Origin: CAYJPV01 sp964396055
GTDB lineage: Bacteria > Acidobacteriota > Vicinamibacteria > Vicinamibacterales > JAKQTR01
NCBI GenBank assembly: GCA_964396055.1
Contig: CAYNDV010000002.1
Location: 1 to 64,000 of the forward strand
Direction: 5' to 3'
Length of the DNA stretch: 64,000 bases
Below the pieces are notes generated by a model, which was not told the DNA's origin, ran no database searches, and was given only the letters and a program-made list of their open reading frames with translations. Shown here piece by piece: positions 16,251 to 24,568 of this stretch (position 1 is its first letter; every line of letters starts with the position of its first letter). The position numbers and the translations under genes were made by a program.

Positions 16251-17747
16251 CTACGCGACCCGTGCCCCCCCGAGCACCCCGTCGATGCGCCGCAGCACGC
16301 GGTCGCGGCCGAGCAGTTCCAAGACCTCGAAGATCCCCGGGCTTTCGGCGCGGCCCATCGTCGCCACGCGCGTGGGGTGAATGAGCACGCCAGCCTTGGC
16401 GCCGCGCTGCCCGGCCAGCGCGCGCAACGCCGGTTCGAGTTCCGCCGCCGTGAAGGGCTCAACCGCCTCACACATGCCGCGCACCGCGGAGAGGTGCGCC
16501 AGCGCCTCGGGCGTCCCCAGGTGTTTCGTCGCGGCCTCGGGCTCGATGTCGATGGTCTCGACGAAGAACGGCCGGCCCTTTTCGACGAATTCGGTCAGGC
16601 GTTTCGCGCGTGGCTTGAGCAGTTCGATGACGCGGCAGAGCCACGCCCGGCCGTCGCCGCCGGCCCACGCGTCCTGCCACAGGCCGGCCTCGCGCAGGCG
16701 CGGCTCGAGGCGCGCCGCGAGGTCGTCCGCCGGCAGGCGCATGATGTGCTGGCTGCTGAACCACTCCAGTTTCTCGGGATTGAACACCGCGTTGCTGCTG
16801 CTGATGCCCTCCAGCGAGAACGCCTCGATCAGTTCGTCCCGCGTGAACATCTCCCGGTCGTTGCCCGGTGACCAGCCGAGCAGCGCCAGGAAGTTCACCA
16901 TCGCCTCGGGCGCGAAGCCCTGGCGGTCGTACTCCATGACCGACGTCGCGCCGTGGCGCTTGCTGAGGCGGCGCTTGTCGGGCCCCAGAATCAACGGCAC
17001 GTGGGCGAAGGCCGGCACCGGGCGCCCGAATGCTTCGTAGAGCAGCACTTGCTTCGGTGTATTCGAGATGTGATCGTCACCGCGCACGACGTGCGTGATG
17101 GCCATATCCAGGTCGTCGACGACGACCGACAGGTGGTACGTGGGGTAACCGTCGGAGCGGAGGGCGACGAAGTCCTCGATGTTGGCGTTGTCGAAGGTGA
17201 TGTCGCCGTGCACGTGGTCGTGGAAGGTCGTCCGGCCCTCCGGCACGCGGAACCGGATGGCGCGCGGCATCTTCGCCGCCTCGCGCGCGGCCACCTCGTC
17301 GGGCGTCAGGCGCGAGCAGCGCCGGTCATAGGTCCACGACTCTCCGCGGGGTGTGTCGCCTTCTTCTTCGCCCTCGGCGAGGTCGTCTTTCGGCTTCGCC
17401 GCTTCCGCGGCGCAGTAGCAGTAGTACCCGTGGCCGCCGCGCACGAGCAACTCGGCCATCTCGCGGTACCGCTCCAGGCGCTGGGACTGGAAGTAGGGTC
17501 CGTGGTCGCCGCCGACTTCGGGCCCTTCGTCCCAGTCGAGGCCCAGCCATCGCATGCCCTGCAGGATGCCCTCGACCATGTCCCACGACGACCGTTCCAC
17601 GTCGGTGTCCTCGATGCGGAGCACGAAGGTGCCACCGAGGCGGCGGGCGTAGAGCCAGTTGAAGAGGGCCGTGCGGGCCCCGCCGACGTGGAGGTAGCCG
17701 GTCGGGGACGGGGCGAAGCGGACGCGCGGGATCGCGGACGAGTGCAT
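16251..17747 (-). CDS. gltX: Glutamate--tRNA ligase
   Basis: The protein has 498 residues, the usual size of bacterial GluRS. It charges tRNA-Glu in the cytoplasm. The class I signatures are present: HVGG (residues 20-23, the HIGH equivalent) in RFAPSPTGYLHVGGARTALFNW, and KRRLSKRHG (the KMSKS equivalent). LRIEDTD and the anticodon-binding helical C-terminus also match. ATG 17747 opens the conserved N-terminus; the frame is open upstream but lacks protein-like content. Whether it is discriminating cannot be judged here. Confidence 0.97.
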   Translation of the reverse strand: MHSSAIPRVRFAPSPTGYLHVGGARTALFNWLYARRLGGTFVLRIEDTDVERSSWDMVEGILQGMRWLGLDWDEGPEVGGDHGPYFQSQRLERYREMAELLVRGGHGYYCYCAAEAAKPKDDLAEGEEEGDTPRGESWTYDRRCSRLTPDEVAAREAAKMPRAIRFRVPEGRTTFHDHVHGDITFDNANIEDFVALRSDGYPTYHLSVVVDDLDMAITHVVRGDDHISNTPKQVLLYEAFGRPVPAFAHVPLILGPDKRRLSKRHGATSVMEYDRQGFAPEAMVNFLALLGWSPGNDREMFTRDELIEAFSLEGISSSNAVFNPEKLEWFSSQHIMRLPADDLAARLEPRLREAGLWQDAWAGGDGRAWLCRVIELLKPRAKRLTEFVEKGRPFFVETIDIEPEAATKHLGTPEALAHLSAVRGMCEAVEPFTAAELEPALRALAGQRGAKAGVLIHPTRVATMGRAESPGIFEVLELLGRDRVLRRIDGVLGGARVA

Positions 17748-17838
17748 GGGACTATCTTTCCATACTCGGGACGGAAGGCGTGGCGCCTGAGAGTCCGGGC
17801 AAGAACTGCGGCGCATGAACGCGTGCGGCAGGCCGAGG

Positions 17839-17867
17839 CAACTGCATGCACATGCATGTGCTACGAT
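17839..17867 (+). promoter_or_regulatory. vapBC promoter/operator with perfect palindrome
   Basis: GCACATGCATGTGC (17848-17861) is a perfect 14-bp palindrome, immediately followed by the -10-like TACGAT (17862-17867) and ending 12 nt before the antitoxin ATG. This is the expected place for an autoregulatory operator. Confidence 0.55.
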
Positions 17868-17873
17868 CGGCAC

Positions 17874-18113
17874 ATGAGGACGACCGTCGAGATTAAGGAC
17901 GAGCACCGGGCGCGGCTGCTGGAACTGGCGGCCCGTCGCGGGGAAAAGGGGTTTTCGAACCTGATCAACGAGGCACTCGACGAACACCTGCGTCGGATCG
18001 ACGCCAACGGGGAGGCCCGTCAACGCGCCCTGGCCCTGCGTGGAAGCCTGTCCCGCAAGGACGCGGATCGACTTCGGCAAGCCGCCGCCGAACTCCGGGA
18101 GTCGTGGCGATGA
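17874..18113 (+). CDS. vapB: VapB-like ribbon-helix-helix antitoxin
   Basis: A 79-residue basic protein. The N-terminal MRTTVEIKDEHRARLLELAARRG looks like a ribbon-helix-helix DNA-binding strand and helix; the C-terminal part (LRQAAAELRESW) would be the toxin-binding tail. It ends with a 4-bp ATGA overlap with the PIN gene, the standard arrangement. It should neutralise the downstream PIN toxin and repress its own promoter through the palindrome at 17848-17861. Confidence 0.8.
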   Translation: MRTTVEIKDEHRARLLELAARRGEKGFSNLINEALDEHLRRIDANGEARQRALALRGSLSRKDADRLRQAAAELRESWR

Positions 18114-18499
18114 TCGTCGCCGACACCGACGTGCTCATCGACTATCTGAGTGGCAAGGGTGCCGGAGCCGACCGCGTCGCGCTGGAACTCGAGCGGGGCG
18201 ACCTCGCCACGACGGTGATCACCAGGTTCGAGTTGCTGGCGGGCGTCAGGAATCCACGACAGGAGGCGATCGTGCGCGACCTGCTCGACGCCCTCGAGGT
18301 CCTGCCGCTCGACGGCCCGGCCGCAGACGAGGCGGCCGGCGTCAGGCGCGTCCTCGAGGCCTCCGGCACCGCGATCGGGATGGCCGACAGCCTGATTGCG
18401 GGCATCGTCAAAGTGCGGCGTGGTCTGCTGCTGACGCGTAACCGGAGGCACTTCGACGGGGTGGACGGGTTGAAGCTGTCCCTGCTGGCCGGGCGGTGA
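18110..18499 (+). CDS. vapC: VapC-type PIN-domain ribonuclease toxin
   Basis: A 129-residue PIN protein starting at ATG 18110 (an in-frame GTG lies at 18104). Acidic residues are in the expected places: VADTDVLIDYL at the N-terminus, TRFELLAG, and GMADSLIAG, followed by LLTRNRRHF. PIN toxins cut tRNA or other RNA when released from the antitoxin. The ATGA overlap with the antitoxin supports coupled translation. Confidence 0.87.
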   Translation: MIVADTDVLIDYLSGKGAGADRVALELERGDLATTVITRFELLAGVRNPRQEAIVRDLLDALEVLPLDGPAADEAAGVRRVLEASGTAIGMADSLIAGIVKVRRGLLLTRNRRHFDGVDGLKLSLLAGR

Positions 18500-18576
18500 T
18501 CGGCGCGGCGCGAGCCGCGCGCCGCCTGGAGCTTCGGCGGACAGCCGTCGCGGTGCTGGTGGCTTGGCAGCCGTCC

Positions 18577-18649
18577 GACTTCGCGCGAAGGTTGGCTTGC
18601 CGAGACGGAGCCCCCCGAAGGAGGTGGCAACCTGGAGGGGAGCGAAGTC
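18577..18649. repeat. 73-bp imperfect palindrome ending exactly at tRNA-Ser 3' end
   Basis: Ends are GACTTCGC (18577-18584) and GCGAAGTC (18642-18649), with imperfect internal arms AGGTTGGC and GGCAACCT. It abuts the CCA end of the tRNA gene at 18650. The preceding 18500-18576 shows no gene. Confidence 0.65.
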
Positions 18650-18744
18650 TGGCGGTGAGGCAGGGATTCGAACCCTGGGTAGGACTTTTAAGGCCCTACA
18701 ACGGTTTAGCAAACCGCCGCCTTCAGCCTCTCGGCCACCTCACC
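18650..18744 (-). tRNA. trnS(GCU): tRNA-Ser (anticodon GCU), CCA encoded
   Basis: On the minus strand the gene begins GGTGAGG, pairing with CCTCACC before discriminator G and CCA. The anticodon arm CGGTTTGCTAAACCG gives anticodon GCU, which reads AGC/AGU. The long variable arm (TGTAGGGCCTTAAAAGTCC region) and GGTTCGAATCC T-arm fit a serine tRNA. The gene covers 95 nt. Confidence 0.95.
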
Positions 18745-18881
18745 GCGGAATCCACAGTATACGCCAGATCGCCGGCCCTCGACCGGCCCCAGCGGCCAGC
18801 CGGGCTGCTTCAACGGGACCGTGGCCGCTGCGATCGACGCTCGGCGGCCGTTGCCACTCGGGTTGGTCTCTTCGAGCCTCC

Positions 18882-20114
18882 TCACGGGCTGGACAACTTC
18901 AGGAAGGCCACCATCGCCGTGGTGGCTCGGCTCCAGCCGGCATAGAACCCCAGGTGCGTAATCGACTCGATGATCTGCGCGCGCGTCAGACCGCTCTCGA
19001 GGCCATGCCGAACGTAGAACGCCAGTTGGTCATCGGCGCCTGTTGCAGCCAGGGCAACGATGGTGGCCAGACTCCGGTCCCGCGGCGACAAGTCTGAGCG
19101 TCGCCACAGGTCGCCGAAGACCATGTCGTTCGTCAACTCGAGGAATTTCGGTGCACCCGCGAGGGCGCCGGCCGCCGCCCGGGTCCGGGCGGCCTCCGAC
19201 GCGGGCAGCGCAAGGCGCGGCTCAATGGCCTGCAGTGACGCCGAGTCGATCTTCCGCGCCGCATAGACCTGATCGTACGCCTCGAGCGCTGCTACGGCGT
19301 TTGGCCACCCGCAGTACACCGCCAGGTGTGCCAGGAGCCCGGACGCCTCGGCGGGCCTGAGGCCGTTCTCCAGCGCCCGGCCCAGATGGCCGGCAAGCGG
19401 CGCTGTTCGTCCCATGGCAATCAACGCGGTGACCGTGACCAGGCTGCGGTCGCGCGGCGAGAGGTCCGGCCGCTTCCACACGTCGCCGTACAGCACGTCG
19501 TCGGTGAGCGCCGCCATGCCCGGCGCGACCCGCTGCTGGACAGGTCCCGACGGGCGTGCCCCCGGTGCCGCCGCCGGCGACGAGGTCTGAGATGGGGAAC
19601 CCGCCGCCCGTGGCGCCGAACTCGGGGCACGTCCGCTGGCGGCCGCCGGCGGCGCGGCGTACTGTTCGTCGCTCACCTGCTCCAGCCACTGCACCGTCGA
19701 CCCATCCCGGTGCTCGGATATGGCGAGGTGCGTCATGGACGCCTGTGGCGACGCTCCGTGCCAGTGCTTCTGGCCCGCAGGAATCCTCACCACGTCTCCC
19801 GCCTGCACCTCTTCGATGGGGTCACCCCATCGCTGAACGCGTCCGGTGCCCTCCGTGATGACCAGGATCTGGCCGCGGGGGTGTACGTGCCAGGCCGTGC
19901 GGGCACCGGGCTCGAAGGTGACCGAACCGCCGCTGGCGTGCGATGGATCGACCGCCTCGAACAGCATTTCGACCTGCACCCGGCCCGTGAAGTGCTGCTC
20001 CGGTGCCTGCCGCACTGGACGGGACCCGGCTCGGGAGATCACCAGCGGCTGCGCGCTGGCTGACGCCGCCGCGAGCAGCGCCATCAGCGTCATCGTGGCG
20101 GTCACGCGGATCAT
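18882..20114 (-). CDS. Cupin plus two carboxymuconolactone-decarboxylase-like domains, exported
   Basis: The protein has 410 residues and a signal peptide (about 1-21, SASAQ). A cupin (about 45-150) shows the metal ligands HVH (His76, His78) and KHWHG (His117, His119). A Pro/Ala/Ser-rich linker (150-195) leads to two CMD-like domains (about 198-290 and 310-405), each with LSPRDRSL and a GWxxA helix. The CxxC pair of AhpD-type members is absent. ATG 20114 has AAGGAG upstream. It follows the esterase fusion and a decayed frame on the same strand. The substrate is unknown; lactone or cyanohydrin-like chemistry has been seen in related cupins. Confidence 0.8.
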   Translation of the reverse strand: MIRVTATMTLMALLAAASASAQPLVISRAGSRPVRQAPEQHFTGRVQVEMLFEAVDPSHASGGSVTFEPGARTAWHVHPRGQILVITEGTGRVQRWGDPIEEVQAGDVVRIPAGQKHWHGASPQASMTHLAISEHRDGSTVQWLEQVSDEQYAAPPAAASGRAPSSAPRAAGSPSQTSSPAAAPGARPSGPVQQRVAPGMAALTDDVLYGDVWKRPDLSPRDRSLVTVTALIAMGRTAPLAGHLGRALENGLRPAEASGLLAHLAVYCGWPNAVAALEAYDQVYAARKIDSASLQAIEPRLALPASEAARTRAAAGALAGAPKFLELTNDMVFGDLWRRSDLSPRDRSLATIVALAATGADDQLAFYVRHGLESGLTRAQIIESITHLGFYAGWSRATTAMVAFLKLSSP

Positions 20115-20125
20115 GCCTGCTCCTT

Positions 20126-20369
20126 TCACGCCTTGGGAGGAGCCTCGACGCCCGACATCCGGAGCACGCCGTCCGGGAGCCGTGCGCCCTGGATCTCGAC
20201 CGCCGCGACGGCGGTGTTCAATGACCGCCGGCATCTTCACCGCACTCGCCTGGCCGCTGTCGCTTGTCGGCGGCGCGTCGGCCCGAGCGGAAATGACGGC
20301 GCCGGACAGCACCGCGGCTGAGGTACCGAGGAACGCCCGACGCTGTTCGTTGACGATGTCCTTGCTCAT
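20126..20369 (-). pseudogene. Decayed short gene with Tat signal and frameshift
   Basis: From ATG 20369 the frame opens with a twin-arginine signal (EQRRAFLGTSAAVLSGAVISA) and continues to about KMPAV. After that the frame becomes Arg-rich and unlike protein. In another frame a natural-looking C-terminus (LNTAVAAVEIQGARLPDG...) runs to TGA at 20126-20128, 11 nt before the next start. One indel near 20220 would join the two. I infer a frameshifted or internally deleted gene; the family is not recognised. Confidence 0.5.
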
Positions 20370-20405
20370 GACTGTCGCTCAGCCGATTTCCCGCCGACGA
20401 ACGTG

Positions 20406-23060
20406 TTACTGGTCTGCCCGCTTCCCTGCCTCGGTGGCACGCTCGGTCACGTCGAGCCGCGCCTTCCACGCGTCCGGACCGGCGCCCGCGGTGCCATCTG
20501 GCCGGAACTCGAAGATCACGTCCTGCCGGGGATCGTGGCGCGGCCAGGGCGGGAGGCCCGTCCCATTCGGATCACCGGTCCTGGCGAAGTTGACCCAGTA
20601 GCTCTGCGCCATCCGGGACATGGCGAGATCCTCGGGTGACAGCGTGGTCCCAGGGCGGGCCGTCAGCGTGCCAAACACGAACCCGATCTCGCCGCCGTGC
20701 GGGGTGCCGGCTCGCATTTGCTCGCGCATGGCGGTCGGCACGTAGGAGAACCGGTAGCGATAGGCCGGCGAGCCGTTGGCCGCGAAGGCACTGGCCGCAA
20801 AGCGCGCGGGCTCGGCCTGACCGAAGTCGTTGTTGGCCCGTGCCACCAACGTGGCCAGATCCGTGGTGCCGTCGGGGTCGTACGCCGCCTTCGCCTGGGC
20901 GCTCCACTGCCCGTAGCGCACCCACAGCGCGTCCTTCGTGGCCGCCTTGACCCTGTTGCCAGCCGTGTCGGCGCTGTTGCTGCCAGCCATGAACGGCACG
21001 CGCGGCTGGCGGCGAGCCTTGTAGGCCGTCTCGGCGGTCTCCGTGACCAGCTTGCCGTCGAGCACCGGTGTCGTCTCGTACGACGGCGCGTTCGCGCCCG
21101 GTTGCGCCGGTGCCCCGCGCAGCACCTCGTCGGCGCTCAGGGCGCGCAGTCTGGCGAGGGCCGCCGTGTCTGTGCCGTCAATCCCCATCGAGCGCGCGAA
21201 CGTGACCCCGATCGTCTCGCCCGATACCGGGTAGTTGGGATCGACGCCGTCTTCGCGCATCGGCCGCGCGGTGAGCACGCTGTCGCGTGACCCGCCGGAT
21301 TGCGCGATCGCCTTGTGGAAGAGGCCCCTGGCCAGGGGCGATGCCAGCAGGCTGTGCACCGACACGCCGCCTGCGGAGAAGCCGAAGATCGTCACGTTGT
21401 CCGGGTCGCCGCCAAAGGCCGTGATGTTCCGCTGCACCCACTGCAGGCCGGCGATCTGGTCCATGTAGGCGTAGTTGGCCTTGAGTTCGTCAGGCCGCTC
21501 CCGGCTGAGCGCGGGATGCGCGAAGAAGCCGAACCGGCCGAGCCGGTAGTTCAGGGTGACGAGGACCACGCCCTGGTGGGCGAAGGGACCTCCACCCTCA
21601 CCAGGCAGCGCACCCGACCCGCCCATGAACCCGCCGCCGTGGATCCAGACCATGACCGGCAGCTTCGCGCCCGCCGCGGCGCTCGCCGGGCGCCAGATGT
21701 TCAGAAACAGGCAGTCTTCCGAGGGCGCCGGCGGTTGAGGCGCGCCCGGCGGAGGGGGCGGGCCGAAGCGGCCCTGCATGCAGTTCGCCCCGAACTCCGC
21801 GGCCTGTCGGAGGCCGGTCCAGGGCGGGGCGGGCTGGGGCGGCCGCCACCTCAACTCACCGACGGGTGGCGCGGCAAACGGGATGCCCTTGAACGACGCG
21901 ACACCGTTGTCGACCACCCCCTGGAGGTTGCCACCTTCCACCCGGACGATCGGGCCCGTCTGCGGGGATCTGCGGTCGACGTGCGCGTCGATCCACTGCA
22001 GGATCAGGTCGGCGATCTGGAGGTGGTTCCTGTCCTGCATGATCATGTGGCTGTTGCCCGTGATGCCGCGATCGGGGGGCGCCAGCATCTCGGCCCGGCC
22101 GCCCGCAGCCTTGACGCGGCCGATCAGGACCTGGCACATCTCGTAGCGCTGTTGCCACGTGGGCAGGCTCGGCAGGCCGGTTGCCGTCTCGCGATGATCG
22201 CCGAACACGACCAGGATGGGGACCGTTGCCAGCGTCGCGACTTGAGCGTCGGTGTACGCCGGGCACCGTCCGGGCTCGACGAGCACGAGCCCCTTCGCGG
22301 CGGTCGGGTTGAGCAGCGCCGCTTCCAGCGGGAAGGAACCGGACTGCGAGTGCCCCATCAGCACGGCGCCGTTGAGTTGGCCGGCAAGGTCGGCCAGCGC
22401 CTTCCAGTTCGGGTTCGGCTGAGGGAAGCTGGAACTGATGTCGGGCACGGCTTGCTTCGACAACTCGCCCACGGCCGCCACGGGAAACTGCGTGTCGGCG
22501 AACGGTTCGCCAGGCTTGGCCCCGAAGCGGAAGTTCGGCCAGACACCTTCGTCGCTGAATCGCAACCACGGCGGGAGGGTGTCTGCCTTCGCCACGCCCG
22601 CGCGGGCGTCGTTCAGCACCGCCTGATTGAACCCTGACCGGCCGCGCCCGACCTGATCCGGGACGTAGACGGGGTGGCCCTTCCGGACGAAGTACTCGTC
22701 CCACCCCATCCGGCCGTCCGGGGTCGTCTCCCACGACTTGCCGGTCAAGGTTGCGCCGTGGAGCATCACGACCGGGACAGCGCCCTCCCCGCCTTGCGGC
22801 ACCATGAACCGCACGTACATCTGGTTGATGGTGATGTGGCCGCCCGGTCCCAGGTTCCCCAATTGCCCTGGCGTCTGCTCGACCGACTCGCCGCCGACGA
22901 AGAAGCTGCCTTGCGCCTTCAGCACCAGGGGCGTCTCGGGCGTCTTCACATCGGCGAGGGCCTGGGCCCTCGCACCCACCGGGATCGCTACGACGCTCGC
23001 CAGCGCGGCGACCGCCAACACCGCGGAGAGGGACCACACCGAAGATCGCTGGGTGACCAC
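20406..23060 (-). CDS. Double alpha/beta-hydrolase: esterase domain fused to type-B carboxylesterase
   Basis: The protein has 884 residues and a signal peptide. Domain 1 (about 40-362) is an alpha/beta hydrolase with VVMLHGAT, nucleophile elbow GHSQS (Ser238) and candidate His338 (GNSHMIM). Domain 2 (about 369-875) is a carboxylesterase type B: SEDCLFLNIWRP, WIHGGGF, FGFSAGG (Ser562) and the His in TPHGGEIGFVFG. The elbow reads GFSAG, not the usual GESAG. Start is GTG 23060 after GGAGAC. Both halves look catalytically complete. It diverges from the AraC regulator at 23311, which probably controls it. Substrates are unknown esters. Confidence 0.87.
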   Translation of the reverse strand: MVTQRSSVWSLSAVLAVAALASVVAIPVGARAQALADVKTPETPLVLKAQGSFFVGGESVEQTPGQLGNLGPGGHITINQMYVRFMVPQGGEGAVPVVMLHGATLTGKSWETTPDGRMGWDEYFVRKGHPVYVPDQVGRGRSGFNQAVLNDARAGVAKADTLPPWLRFSDEGVWPNFRFGAKPGEPFADTQFPVAAVGELSKQAVPDISSSFPQPNPNWKALADLAGQLNGAVLMGHSQSGSFPLEAALLNPTAAKGLVLVEPGRCPAYTDAQVATLATVPILVVFGDHRETATGLPSLPTWQQRYEMCQVLIGRVKAAGGRAEMLAPPDRGITGNSHMIMQDRNHLQIADLILQWIDAHVDRRSPQTGPIVRVEGGNLQGVVDNGVASFKGIPFAAPPVGELRWRPPQPAPPWTGLRQAAEFGANCMQGRFGPPPPPGAPQPPAPSEDCLFLNIWRPASAAAGAKLPVMVWIHGGGFMGGSGALPGEGGGPFAHQGVVLVTLNYRLGRFGFFAHPALSRERPDELKANYAYMDQIAGLQWVQRNITAFGGDPDNVTIFGFSAGGVSVHSLLASPLARGLFHKAIAQSGGSRDSVLTARPMREDGVDPNYPVSGETIGVTFARSMGIDGTDTAALARLRALSADEVLRGAPAQPGANAPSYETTPVLDGKLVTETAETAYKARRQPRVPFMAGSNSADTAGNRVKAATKDALWVRYGQWSAQAKAAYDPDGTTDLATLVARANNDFGQAEPARFAASAFAANGSPAYRYRFSYVPTAMREQMRAGTPHGGEIGFVFGTLTARPGTTLSPEDLAMSRMAQSYWVNFARTGDPNGTGLPPWPRHDPRQDVIFEFRPDGTAGAGPDAWKARLDVTERATEAGKRADQ

Positions 23061-23310
23061 GCGCTGTCTCCTTTGTGTGCGAGGCCGTCCGGGCCGGATG
23101 ATGGATGGGCTCGGGGGCCGACCTCGTGACCGTGTAACTGGTAGCGTAGGCCCACACGGACTGACTCCGTTGCTGGTTTGGGTGAATAGTTTGCCTGTTT
23201 CTCCGAACGGCCGGTCGCAGGATCAGGCACAATACCTCCCGGAGCCGTGGTGAGCCCGCGGACAGGCACGCCGGCGGCGAAACACGCCGCAGGCCTCAGG
23301 AGGAGCGCAC

Positions 23311-24339
23311 ATGCGAGAGCACCGGTCCGGGATCTCGCGCGCCGTCGCGTCGAACCGAGGGCGAGGGCACTTGAGGCTGGCCGGTCCTTCGGCGCACTCC
23401 ACCCAGGCTCGGCGTCCTGGGGAACCTCGTCCCGAGAGCCTCGCGCGGCTGGCCTCGTTGCTGGCTGCACACACGCCGTACGACGGGTCCTTCCCGCTCC
23501 GCGTCGCAGGCGTGCACGCCATCCGGCGATCCTCGGTGTCGCGCGACATGGTGCGCGCGACGGTCGCGCCCGCCCTCTGTGTGGTGGCCCAGGGCGCCAA
23601 GGTCGTCGTCCTCGGGCGCGAGGTCTTCGCGTACGACTCGTCGCGGATGATTGCCTACTCGGTGGAACTGCCGGTGGCCGCCCAGATCGTCCGGGCAAGT
23701 CAGCGGGAGCCCTTTCTCGCGCTCAAAATCGATCTCCACGCCTACAAGATCGCCGAGTTGAGTCTCAAGGTCTTCCCCCACGGCGTGCCCAGCCCACGTG
23801 ACACCCGGGCCCTGTGCGTCGGGCAGACCACCACCGCCATCGTGGACGCCGCGGCACGATTGGTCGAACTGATGGCCGACCCCACCGACGCGGAGCTGTT
23901 CGCGCCACTGGTCATCGACGAGATCCTGATGCGCCTCCTCCGCAGTTCGATCGGCCCTCGGGTCGCGTTACTCGGGCAGCAGGAGTCTGGAGTGCGGCGC
24001 GTCACCAAGGCGGTGACCTGGGTGCGCGAGAACTTCGCGCAGCCCATCAGAGTCGAGGAACTCGCCGACCTGGCGAACATGAGCCTGTCGTCGTTCCACC
24101 AGCACTTCAGGGCGGTGACGGCGATGAGCCCGTTGCAGTATCAGAAGGTCTTGCGGCTTCACGAAGCGCGCCGACTGATGCTGGCGCGCATGCTGGACGC
24201 GGGCAGCGCGGGACGCCACGTCGGATACCTCAGCGCATCCCAGTTCAGTCGCGAGTACACGCGCCTGTTCGGCAGCGCCCCGACACGCGACATCGCGCGA
24301 CTGCGCGAGGATGGTGCGGTCGCGGACAACACCCGCTAG
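23311..24339 (+). CDS. AraC-family transcriptional regulator
   Basis: The protein has 342 residues. The N-terminal half matches the AraC-type ligand-binding domain (ALCVVAQGAKVVVLG, YSVELPVAAQIV, LALKIDL). The C-terminal double helix-turn-helix is clear (VRENFAQPIRVEELADLANMSLSSFHQHFRAVTAMSPLQYQKVLRLHEARRLML, then SQFSREYTRLFGSAPTRD). AGGAGGAG stands 5 nt before ATG 23311. It diverges from the esterase fusion across 250 bp (23061-23310), where its operator probably lies; no convincing site could be picked by eye. Confidence 0.9.
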   Translation: MREHRSGISRAVASNRGRGHLRLAGPSAHSTQARRPGEPRPESLARLASLLAAHTPYDGSFPLRVAGVHAIRRSSVSRDMVRATVAPALCVVAQGAKVVVLGREVFAYDSSRMIAYSVELPVAAQIVRASQREPFLALKIDLHAYKIAELSLKVFPHGVPSPRDTRALCVGQTTTAIVDAAARLVELMADPTDAELFAPLVIDEILMRLLRSSIGPRVALLGQQESGVRRVTKAVTWVRENFAQPIRVEELADLANMSLSSFHQHFRAVTAMSPLQYQKVLRLHEARRLMLARMLDAGSAGRHVGYLSASQFSREYTRLFGSAPTRDIARLREDGAVADNTR

Positions 24340-24444
24340 ATCGTCATCCCGGACGACCGCGCCGGATGCTGCGTTCTCACGGCCGCCGCGACACCGCGCG
24401 TGAGCCGACTGGCGCACGACGTGGGCAATATCCTACTAATTAGA

Positions 24445-24473
24445 TAGACATTCAAGGCCAACCTGTCTACACT
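24445..24473 (+). promoter_or_regulatory. Candidate sigma-70 promoter of the sulfatase gene
   Basis: TAGACA (24445-24450) and TACACT (24468-24473) are spaced by 17 nt in the only AT-rich patch of 24340-24568. The palindrome CTAATTAG lies just upstream at 24434-24441. Confidence 0.45.
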
Positions 24474-24568
24474 CCCCCCCATCCACTTTCGCAGATTCAC
24501 GGGATACGCAACCCGGCGGTGACCCGCGCTCGGCGGGTCCGCCGGACTCGGCAGGGAGCAGTCGGACG

